Shown here in pieces: positions 1-7,427 of a DNA stretch of 64,000 nucleotides. Each line of letters starts with the position of its first letter. Positions within the stretch are counted from its first letter, which is position 1. The position numbers were made by a program, and so were the translations under genes. The notes under the pieces are model-generated. The model was not told where the DNA came from, made no database searches, and saw nothing but the letters and a program-made list of their open reading frames with translations. This DNA is from an uncultured Clostridia bacterium (GTDB lineage: Bacteria > Bacillota > Clostridia > Oscillospirales > Ruminococcaceae). The stretch is taken from the NCBI GenBank assembly GCA_947626165.1, contig CANQRG010000004.1:102722-166721 (forward strand), written 5' to 3'.

Positions 1-136
1 GACATAAATCTCAACCTTTCTATAATTAAGATATTGCTATTATACACTATAATTCGACTGATGTCAATTAAAAATATCATTATGATAATGAAATATCTTT
101 TTGATTATAATATTATCTAAATAAGAGGTGAGTATT

Positions 137-439
137 ATGTCAAAAGAATTGTTTTCATTGGCGGAACGAATTAAATTACTTAGGGAAAGATTAAATATGA
201 CACAATCTGACCTTGCAAGAATTTTAGGATTAACACGTTCAGGTGTCAACGCTTGGGAAATGGGATTGTCAATACCATCAGCACGTTATATTGTTGAACT
301 GGCAAAAGTATTTAATGTTTCTGCTGATTACCTTTTGGGCATTGAAGATACCTCAACCATTTCAATAAAAGGACTTACTGAAAAGCAAGTTTCTGTTTTA
401 CATGAAATAATACAGTGTTTTAGAAATACTGATGAATAA
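137..439 (+). CDS. XRE-family helix-turn-helix regulator
   Basis: A 100-residue protein whose N-terminal 65 residues form a Cro/CI-type HTH: an RIKLLRERLNMTQSDLA helix, the turn GLTRSGVNAWE, and the closing pattern VFNVSADYLLG typical of XRE regulators. The C-terminal 35 residues are a short tail of unknown function. An in-frame GTG at 128 is part of the Shine-Dalgarno (agaggtg), so the ATG at 137 is chosen. It lies at the edge of the element that interrupts sigK and probably controls that element's genes (inference). The upstream 130 bases are very AT-rich. Family assignment is firm; its target is unknown. Confidence 0.85.
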   Translation: MSKELFSLAERIKLLRERLNMTQSDLARILGLTRSGVNAWEMGLSIPSARYIVELAKVFNVSADYLLGIEDTSTISIKGLTEKQVSVLHEIIQCFRNTDE

Positions 440-560
440 TATAAATCTAAAAAACCTTATATATAATTGAAGCCTAAAAGAAAGGAATGTTTCTATGTAA
501 AAAGGATGATGTTGATTTATTCAGAGCAATAAATTAGGAAACATCTATGAGCTGATATAT

Positions 561-600
561 AAAAGCCATTAACTTTTGTTCAAAAGTCAATGGCTTTTTA
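561..600 (+). terminator. Rho-independent terminator
   Basis: A long hairpin with arms aaaagccatt.acttttg and caaaagt.aatggctttt, ending in a T-run. It lies 120 bases downstream of the XRE gene. The intervening stretch 440-560 contains no credible gene. Confidence 0.8.
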
Positions 601-676
601 TTATTAAAGGAGACGGGTAGGGTATGCAGTTTTTATAATATAATATAAAAATCTATTTTAGTTTATTATAGATATT

Positions 677-2790
677 TTACTGTCCTTCCCGCCCCTCACT
701 TACAAAACAATTGTGGTTTTTATATAACGGAGGACATAATATAAATCTCTTCCCGTTACTTTTAGTACGCTTAAAAACTTTTCCTATTCGTTTTTCAATC
801 CTAGGAATTAGCTGTTTTCCGACATTCACACTACTTATATGCAAACTGTGATATTTAGTATTCAAAATGTCCGCAATTTGTGCAGCGGTTATCGGATTCC
901 ATTTTGATTGATTTGCTTTTGTGTCAAATAACATCATAAATTCATCTTCTCCGTTAATCAGAGTTTCAAAATCTTCATTGCTACGGTTAACTATGTCCTG
1001 TTCCTCTTCTGTAAGTAAATAGCCTTTAGGATTTTTCCTGTACTCGGATTGTATCGCCGCCAAAATTGAGCATACCATTCCGAATCGTATTCAAAGATTT
1101 TCTGAATATCAATTTTCTCAATTGGTATAGTCCAATAACGCCTGTTACCTGTTTCATCACAAAGGTATGTCTTTGGATTAACTGTACCACAAAAGGAAGT
1201 GCGTCTCAGACGAACTGTTTCGTTACGAGCATAAGGTTCACGAAAGCGATCGTTTTGTTCAGTTAAAAAACCTTTTAGTGAAGACTGTTCTTTTTTAGTT
1301 GTACTGTCAAGCTCTCCTAATTCACATATCCAAACCTTTGTAGCTGACATCAGACTGTCTTTGTTTCTCATATCCAATACAGCGCCACCCTTAAAGAACT
1401 GTTCTTTTATAGCAAGATGACGGAATAACTGTGTTTTTCCCAATCCCTGCGCCCCTTGTAAAACTAGAAGTCCTTGTGCAGATATTGGATTTTCATTGCT
1501 ATTATAAAGCACAGCTATTGTCTTTAATGCCCATTTCTTTACAAGTGATTTATGAAAGTCGTCTGAAATACCCATAATACGGTATAACTCTGTTAGTCTG
1601 TCATTTCCGTCCCATTGAACGGCATTAAGCAGTTCTTTCACAGGGTGATAATGATTCTCATTTGCAATAACATTCAAAACATCATGTATAACTGAGTTTT
1701 GCGCCCTTTTGTACGAAAGTTTACTTGCTGCATCTAATATTAAAGTTTCGAGCAGATTGCAAGCGTCTTCGGCATTGTATTTTGACGGTAATCCGTCAAC
1801 CTCAATGCGATTATTCATATCATTCAATCTAATTTTTATGCCAAAAGCACGCAGAAATAATCGAGCAACAGCAATATCAAATTTTCGGTTTTTTCTATCC
1901 TTGGCATATAATTTATTAAGTGCATTTGAATCAACTACAGGCAGTTCAAATTTATTTCTTCTCTGTTTATTATTATATTTCTTTGGAGAAACATAATCAG
2001 AACTTGTTCTAATTGACTGATTGTAAAAAGATACAGCACCGTCCCAAATTTTTTTCAGTTCGGAATTATCCAGTGGAGGACTGCACCTTTCTGATTCATT
2101 GATAAATGACTGATACGCCATGGTATCCATATCCCCATATCTTGTCAGTACACGCAAAGCAAAACGGTGCAATGTGGTGTTGCGTTGTCCCTCTGGAATA
2201 ATATTTTTATTCTTTGACGAATGTTTAACAGACTTCTCTCTATCAATATCGACATGAATAGTTTTCATGAAATCGTATAAAAGTACGCCACCTGAATAGA
2301 ATTCTACCTGAGGATTTTCTACTCCATAAAAGAAACGTGCAGCGTCTTTGGCATTAGGGTCAAACGGCGTAAAATATCTGCAAACTGCTTCTTTATGTAT
2401 TTTATATTCCTTGCAATCTTTTATTGTTACATCGGGAAAATAAACATGAAATTTTGGACGAGGTTTTTTACCGCCCTTTGGTTTCATATTATTGCGTGAA
2501 TACGATATGTAGAATGGAACATTATAAAAAGCTTTTTTTACATCATCAGGTGTTATCCACTCATCAGGATTATCGCTATCGCTGTTGTCAACATCAAACA
2601 TGTTGCAGTCTGACTGAATAAAGTTGCTATTTTTACGATGATTATCTTTATATTCAACACAGACATGGTCATACATAACTACTTTCTGCAAATCCTCCAC
2701 ACATTTTATAGTCATTCTATACGGATATTTGGTATTTTTAGCATTCTCACGGTCATTATTGTAATACAAAGTCATATTAATATCATTCAT
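677..2790 (-). pseudogene. VapE/D5-type primase-helicase, frameshifted
   Basis: Replication protein of the kind carried by phages, satellites and skin-like elements. The N-terminal third looks like a primase-polymerase domain (FDVDNS acidic motif, then KFHVYFP and AARFFYG). The C-terminal part is a VapE-type SF3-like ATPase: Walker A GAQGLGKTQ, acidic strand WICELGELD, then GTVNPKTYL and GNRRYWTIP. The first frame runs 991-2790 and ends soon after WYAQFWRRYN. The continuation SEYRKNPKGYLLTEEEQD is found in another frame reading 677-1078. The two join naturally near 1040, so a one-base indel (or a sequencing error) splits the gene. The start at 2790 is set by ttggagg 9 bases upstream; the longer reading frame into the sigK tail lacks such a site. 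Confidence 0.75.
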
Positions 2791-2854
2791 TGTTAACGTC
2801 CTCCAATAATACCATTCACATTCTAATTTACCATAGCACATAATTACAAGGCGT

Positions 2855-3676
2855 TTACGAGGTTTTATCTCCAACAATATAATTCATTATAATTTTATAA
2901 AACCCTTCAAAAAGCATAGTTAGATTAGGTGTAAGCCATATTTGAATAACAAACATCTCTTTCAACTGCTTGTCCCTTATTAAAATTAAAAAATGAATGG
3001 TCGCTATAATTTTTTCCATCCATTTATAATAAGCTATTTTATATACGTACGACCTCGATATACCGAACTTTTTTGCTATCTCCCGTTGTGTCAGAGGTAC
3101 CGCTCCGTACAATCCATACCTTAGCGTGATGATCTCACGCTCTCTGTCATCAAGACACTCAGGTAGAAATGTATACAGCTTTCCCGATTTAATGGATAGA
3201 TCGATCTTGTCTATTATTTCAATGTCCTCTGATATTATATCCATTAATGTTAGCTGGTTTCCGTCCTTATCAGTATCTATTGGCTCGTCGAAATAAAGCT
3301 CTCCCGACGATTTTTTTAATGACCTAAAGTGCATTAAAATTTCATTTTCAACGCACTTGCTTCCGTAGGTTGCAAACCGCGTTCCCTTTGTATAATCAAA
3401 GGTAGACACCGCTTTTATAAGCCCTATTGTGCCTATTGATATAAGATCCTCCTGATCGCTTGAGTTTGAATAATACTTTTTGACTATATGTGCAACCAAC
3501 CTTAAATTGTGCTCGATAAGCTTCGTTCTTGCAGAATCATCTCCCTCAGCCATTCTGCTGAAACATTCTCTTTCCTCCTTTGAAGATAACGGCTTGGGAA
3601 AAGCTCCGTTTTTTTCAAGGTGAAGCGCAAAATAAAGGCAGTTTGAAAGAATTATTTCAATTAAATTTGCAAACAT
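2855..3676 (-). CDS. sigK: Sporulation sigma factor K, 3' end replaced
   Basis: Residues 1-211 match the sigma-K family throughout: a hydrophobic pro-sequence at residues 1-20, NAFPxPLSxxEE-like start (NGAFPKPLSSKEER), region 2 (EHNLRLVAHIVKKY, ISIGTIGLIKAV, FATYGSKCVENEILMH) and region 4 (DDREREIITLRYGL, LTQREIAKKFGISRSYV). In sigma-K this is normally followed by SRIEK and about 25 further residues. Here the reading frame changes at about 3044 into 62 unrelated residues, overlapping the vapE-like gene. The helix-turn-helix recognition helix is therefore incomplete. This is the pattern of a skin-type element inserted in sigK, whose excision in the mother cell restores the gene; the C-terminal part would lie left of the window. 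A dead truncated copy is the alternative. Confidence 0.8.
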   Translation of the reverse strand: MFANLIEIILSNCLYFALHLEKNGAFPKPLSSKEERECFSRMAEGDDSARTKLIEHNLRLVAHIVKKYYSNSSDQEDLISIGTIGLIKAVSTFDYTKGTRFATYGSKCVENEILMHFRSLKKSSGELYFDEPIDTDKDGNQLTLMDIISEDIEIIDKIDLSIKSGKLYTFLPECLDDREREIITLRYGLYGAVPLTQREIAKKFGISRSYVYKIAYYKWMEKIIATIHFLILIRDKQLKEMFVIQIWLTPNLTMLFEGFYKIIMNYIVGDKTS

Positions 3677-3715
3677 AAAAACACCCCTTTAACATACTTA
3701 TGAAAAAAAGGTGTT
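3674..3715 (-). terminator. dtd terminator hairpin overlapping the sigK RBS
   Basis: On the minus strand ACACCttttt pairs with aaaggGGTGT (two G-U pairs), followed by TTTTT and then directly by the sigK ATG. The hairpin can terminate dtd transcription. Its 3' arm, aaaggggtg, is also the only Shine-Dalgarno for sigK. Confidence 0.65.
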
Positions 3716-3752
3716 TGTCTATTCTGTTATTCAGTTTTAGAGCAGAGCAATA

Positions 3753-4223
3753 CTATATGCCTTTCTTCTTTTTAATAATTTCATCACTGTCCAAAACTAT
3801 GGTAAAAGGTCCGTCGTTTTCCAAACCTACCTTCATATCAGCACCGAAAATCCCGTGCTCCACCCTTGTTTTGATCCTCTCTTTGCAAAGACCAATAAAA
3901 TACTCGTAAAGCCTGTTAGCCTTGTCAGGATTTCCTGCGTTTATAAAGCTCGGTCGATTTCCCTTTCGGCAGTCTGCATAAAGAGTGAACTGCGATACTA
4001 TCAAAAGCTCTCCATTTACATCTTTTATAGAAAGATTAGTTTTATCGTTTTCATCAGAAAATATCCTAAGATTTATCATCTTGTCGCATAGCTTTTCACA
4101 TTCAAATTCAGTATCCGTCTCGCAAACGCCCATTAATACTAGATAACCCTGTGATATTTTCCCGACAGTTTTATCTCCAACCGTTACATTGGCGTTTCTT
4201 ACTCTTTGTATTAAAAGTCTCAT
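3753..4223 (-). CDS. dtd: D-aminoacyl-tRNA deacylase
   Basis: Hydrolyses D-aminoacyl-tRNA (and glycyl-tRNA-Ala) to keep D-amino acids out of translation; cytoplasmic dimer. The 156-residue length is normal for the family. Visible signatures are the N-terminal MRLLIQRV strand, the catalytic SQFTLYAD motif at residues 77-84, GNRPSF at 88-93, and the GPFT form of the cross-subunit Gly-Pro motif at 138-141. It reads toward sigK and is separated from it by a hairpin. A poly-Lys tail (KKKKG) ends the protein. Function is confident from these motifs. Confidence 0.95.
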   Translation of the reverse strand: MRLLIQRVRNANVTVGDKTVGKISQGYLVLMGVCETDTEFECEKLCDKMINLRIFSDENDKTNLSIKDVNGELLIVSQFTLYADCRKGNRPSFINAGNPDKANRLYEYFIGLCKERIKTRVEHGIFGADMKVGLENDGPFTIVLDSDEIIKKKKGI

Positions 4224-4299
4224 TTTAGTCTCCTTGTATAATTTATATTAACATAATAACACATCACAACAGAATAATCAATCTGCACTAACTAGCAGT

Positions 4300-4340
4300 C
4301 ACAAGCAGATATTGAAAAACTAACTTGCTTGTGCTATAAT
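4300..4340 (+). promoter_or_regulatory. Promoter of the acpS cluster with flanking inverted repeat
   Basis: TTGAAA (4312-4317), 17 bases, TATAAT (4335-4340). An 8-base perfect inverted repeat, cacaagca at 4300 and tgcttgtg at 4326, brackets the -35 and most of the spacer. This would suit a repressor, whose identity is unknown. Confidence 0.65.
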
Positions 4341-4372
4341 TTAGTAAAATAAGAGATATAGGAGCAAGATTT

Positions 4373-4861
4373 ATGGATAGCTTTAAAGAACAGCTTGTAA
4401 CAAGAAAATCGGATAACTCAGTTTTTATAAAAAGAGCATTGATATTTATTGCTTCACTGCTTATTGCAGTGGTGTTGTTTATATTTCTTAATGTTATGTC
4501 GCTGATACTTATTGCCATGCTTTTTTGGGGTGCATACATCCTTATCAGAAACTTCGACGTTGAATATGAATACATCTGCACAAACGGCGATTTGGATATT
4601 GACAAAATAACGGCAAAAAGCAGAAGAAAAAGACTTATATCTGTCGATCTTAAAAGCGTTTCAGATTTCGGTTCGCTAAAAGGAAAGAACTTAAATAAAG
4701 ATTACAGCATTATTGACGCAACATCGGGTGAGAGCGAAGATGAATCATATTTTATACAATGTAAGGATACTAAATACGGAATGTGCAATGTTCTTATAAC
4801 GCCTGATGAGGATATGCTTGAAGTTATAAAAACCTACCTGCCTCGAACGATCAGGAGGTAA
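4373..4861 (+). CDS. Small membrane protein, DUF6106-like
   Basis: A 162-residue protein with two adjacent transmembrane segments (about residues 22-40 and 43-60), then a cytoplasmic domain of some 100 residues. The segment VEYEYICTNGDLDIDKI followed by RRKRLISVDL is what I recall for the DUF6106 family of Clostridia; this is a recollection, not a search. It is the first gene after a good promoter (Shine-Dalgarno aggag) and stops 3 bases before acpS, so the two are co-transcribed. No catalytic motif is visible. Function unknown; a role tied to lipid or envelope synthesis is only suggested by position. Confidence 0.75.
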   Translation: MDSFKEQLVTRKSDNSVFIKRALIFIASLLIAVVLFIFLNVMSLILIAMLFWGAYILIRNFDVEYEYICTNGDLDIDKITAKSRRKRLISVDLKSVSDFGSLKGKNLNKDYSIIDATSGESEDESYFIQCKDTKYGMCNVLITPDEDMLEVIKTYLPRTIRR

Positions 4862-4864
4862 TAA

Positions 4865-5224
4865 ATGTACTCAATTGGAATTGATATTGTAGATATTCAG
4901 AGAATAGAAAAAAGCGTTTCAAGCAGCAGATTTCTTTCAAAAGTGTATTCTAAAAAGGAACTCGATTTTTTCTCACCAAAGAAAAACCCATACCCCTCTA
5001 TGGCAGGCAACTGGGCAGCTAAGGAAGCCTTTTCAAAGGCTCTTGGTACAGGTTTAAAAGGCTTTAGTTTAAATGAAGTTTCAGTCTTGAGAGATGAAAA
5101 CGGCAAGCCTTTCTTAGTGCTTTCAGGAAAAGCTCTTGAAATTGCAAAAGGACTTTCTTTTTCTGTTAGCATAAGCCACACCGATGCTCTTGCAACTGCC
5201 GTTGTTATTGCTTATAAGGAATAA
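4865..5224 (+). CDS. acpS: Holo-[acyl-carrier-protein] synthase
   Basis: Transfers 4'-phosphopantetheine from CoA to a serine of acyl carrier protein, activating fatty acid synthesis. The 119-residue length is typical of AcpS trimers. The Mg-binding Asp lies in SIGIDIVDIQRIE (D7), the second metal ligand in WAAKEAFSKALGTG (E54), and the C-terminal SISHTD motif at 102-107 is intact. Shine-Dalgarno caggagg overlaps the end of the preceding gene. It is followed at 43 bases by nnr, a frequent partner of acpS in Firmicutes. High confidence. Confidence 0.97.
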   Translation: MYSIGIDIVDIQRIEKSVSSSRFLSKVYSKKELDFFSPKKNPYPSMAGNWAAKEAFSKALGTGLKGFSLNEVSVLRDENGKPFLVLSGKALEIAKGLSFSVSISHTDALATAVVIAYKE

Positions 5225-5267
5225 GATCATATTGAAATAAACCTTACATTTACGAATGGAGATCATT

Positions 5268-6791
5268 ATGTCAAAGATACTTACCACCCAACAAATGGGA
5301 TACGCAGAGAAAAATTCTGCTAGCTACGGCGTTTCATTGTCAGAGCTAATGGACAATGCCGCTCTGTCTTTATCTCACAAAATAACCAAAATAGCATATA
5401 AAAGAAACCTTAAAAACATACTTATACTTGCTGGCAGCGGTAATAACGGCGGAGACGGTCTTGTTTGTGCGAACACACTGCTCAGCAATTCTCTAAATGT
5501 AAGGATAATTCTTGTGCAGGGAAGCCCTAAATCAGAGCTTGCAAAAGCGGCAATGTCAAGACTTGAGAAAAACGCAGAAATTGTTCCGGCTAGCGACGAC
5601 GCCGAACTAACTGAATGGGCGGATATTGTAGTAGACGCCGTATTCGGAACAGGGTTTCACGGTAGTCTTCCCGATGAGATCAAGCCGCTTTTTAAAATGG
5701 TAAGTGAATCAGAAGCTGTAAAGATCGCCTGCGACTTGCCGTCAGGAGTTAATGCAAAAAACGGAGAAGTATCAGACGGTACTATTGAATGCGATTACAC
5801 AGTTTGCTTTCACGCCCTGAAGCTCGGACTATTACTCTCCCCTGCAAAGGAATTTTGCGGAGAGATTACAACCTGTGACATTGGCATACCAAATCAAGCT
5901 GAAGATTTTGATTTTGAAATTGAAAAACTAGACACAACTTTGGTAAAATCATTTTTACCTCCCCGACCAAACAACGCCCACAAAGGGACCTTCGGCAAGC
6001 TGTTATGTGTTTGCGGCTGCTCTGGTTACAGAGGTGCGGCGGCAATTTCAACCTTAGCCGCACTCCGCACAGGGGTTGGTCTGGTAAACTTATGTACCAT
6101 TGATAAGGTTATCTCCTCGCTTTCATCAAACATTTATGAGGCTACCTACACTCGTCTTGAAAGTGAAAACGGTTTTATATCCTGTGATAACGCAGATAAA
6201 ATTGTCGGGCTTTCAAAAAACTCAAGCGCTTTATTATTGGGCTGCGGTCTTGGTAAAAACGCTCATACGATAAGCCTTGTAAAGGAAATAGTAGAGCGTG
6301 CTGAAACACCTATAATAATAGACGCTGACGGAATAAATTGCCTTTGCGAGAATATAAATGTACTAAAGAACACAAAGGCAAAGATAATTCTTACCCCTCA
6401 TATTGCTGAGTTTTCACGGCTCTTAGGAATTTCGGTATCTGAGTTTTTAGAAAATCGTTTTGATTTAACAAGACAATTTAGCAGTGAATACAATGTTACA
6501 GTTCTGTCGAAATCGACACAAAGCATTGCCGCATCATCTGACTGCAAAAAAGTTTACCTGTCAGATACAGGCAACTCTGCTCTAAGCAAGGGCGGAAGCG
6601 GAGATCTGCTTGCTGGTATGACAGCTTCATTTGTCGCACAAGGAATTGAGCCGATCTTAGCTTGTGCAATAGCCCAATTCGTTTTGGGCATATCTGCCGA
6701 GCGGCTTGCAAAAAGTATGTCAAGACGTTCTGTAATTGCAAGGGATATTTTAGATGTTCTGCCTTTTGTTCTCAAAGAAATTGAGGATTAA
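5268..6791 (+). CDS. nnr: Bifunctional NAD(P)HX epimerase/dehydratase
   Basis: Repairs hydrated NAD(P)H. The N-terminal YjeF domain epimerises R- and S-NAD(P)HX; the C-terminal ribokinase-like domain dehydrates S-NAD(P)HX using ADP. The epimerase has the AGSGNNGGDGLV nucleotide loop, the dehydratase NAHKGTFGKLL, and GNSALSKGGSGDLLAGM near the end. The length of 507 residues matches the fused bacterial enzyme. The first in-frame ATG (5256) lies inside the ribosome site; ggag at 5258-5261 serves the ATG at 5268. It ends the cluster with acpS, before a strong terminator. Confidence 0.95.
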   Translation: MSKILTTQQMGYAEKNSASYGVSLSELMDNAALSLSHKITKIAYKRNLKNILILAGSGNNGGDGLVCANTLLSNSLNVRIILVQGSPKSELAKAAMSRLEKNAEIVPASDDAELTEWADIVVDAVFGTGFHGSLPDEIKPLFKMVSESEAVKIACDLPSGVNAKNGEVSDGTIECDYTVCFHALKLGLLLSPAKEFCGEITTCDIGIPNQAEDFDFEIEKLDTTLVKSFLPPRPNNAHKGTFGKLLCVCGCSGYRGAAAISTLAALRTGVGLVNLCTIDKVISSLSSNIYEATYTRLESENGFISCDNADKIVGLSKNSSALLLGCGLGKNAHTISLVKEIVERAETPIIIDADGINCLCENINVLKNTKAKIILTPHIAEFSRLLGISVSEFLENRFDLTRQFSSEYNVTVLSKSTQSIAASSDCKKVYLSDTGNSALSKGGSGDLLAGMTASFVAQGIEPILACAIAQFVLGISAERLAKSMSRRSVIARDILDVLPFVLKEIED

Positions 6792-6792
6792 A

Positions 6793-6838
6793 TAAAAGCC
6801 TGTGTACGGGATTATCCTCATACACAGGCTTTTTATTT
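6793..6838 (+). terminator. Terminator of the acpS-nnr cluster
   Basis: Hairpin with arms AGCCTGTGTA and TACACAGGCT, then TTTTATTT, immediately after the nnr stop codon. Confidence 0.92.
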
Positions 6839-6854
6839 GAAAGGATGAAACAGC

Positions 6855-7364
6855 TTGAACAAACCTGCAAAATATCTAATCATTTCAATAATACTTGTAA
6901 TGCTTTTTACGTTGACCTCCTGCAAAAAGAATACTAAAGCCGCCACGCTGAATATTCCATACTCATGTGAGCTGACAATGAAAAGTGACGATGAGGGAAG
7001 CGACACATATAAAGCCTCATTGTCGCGGAAAGAGAATAGCTGGCTTGTGACGTATACCGAACCTGAGAGCATCAGCGGAATGACTATAACCTATTCAGAC
7101 GACAATTATAAGATCAAGCTCGATAAACTGGAATTTGACGCAAAACGAGATGAGCTTCCCGACAGTGCGTTAAGCACTATGATAATATCTGCTTTGGATA
7201 AATCCACTTTGTCAACCAATGTTGAATACAAAACAAACAAGGGACTCACCATAGCAAGCGGAACAATAGGCGATAAAGATTACGAGCTTGTCTTTAAAGA
7301 CGACATTCCTCAGTCGCTTAAAATATCAGGTTATACGGTTACATTTTCAAACTTCAAATCTTAA
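6855..7364 (+). CDS. Lipoprotein of unknown function
   Basis: A 169-residue lipoprotein: positively charged start, hydrophobic stretch at residues 7-20 and lipobox LTSC with C23 as the lipidated cysteine, so it is anchored outside the membrane. The mature part has alternating beta-type segments (WLVTYTEPESISGMTITY, YKIKLDKLEF) that recall the LolA/LppX fold, but this is only a resemblance. The start is a TTG with aagga about 9 bases upstream; no ATG fits. Transcription probably starts near the preceding terminator or reads through it. No partner is evident. Confidence 0.7.
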   Translation: MNKPAKYLIISIILVMLFTLTSCKKNTKAATLNIPYSCELTMKSDDEGSDTYKASLSRKENSWLVTYTEPESISGMTITYSDDNYKIKLDKLEFDAKRDELPDSALSTMIISALDKSTLSTNVEYKTNKGLTIASGTIGDKDYELVFKDDIPQSLKISGYTVTFSNFKS

Positions 7365-7372
7365 CGGGTATA

Positions 7373-7408
7373 AAAAAGAGTACAAACGCAAAGTTTGTAC
7401 TCTTTTTG
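7373..7408. terminator. Bidirectional terminator
   Basis: Perfect hairpin AAAAGAGTACAAAC-gcaaa-GTTTGTACTCTTTT with T-runs on both strands, between convergent genes. Confidence 0.93.
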
Positions 7409-7427
7409 TAATTTAATTTTTTACTTA

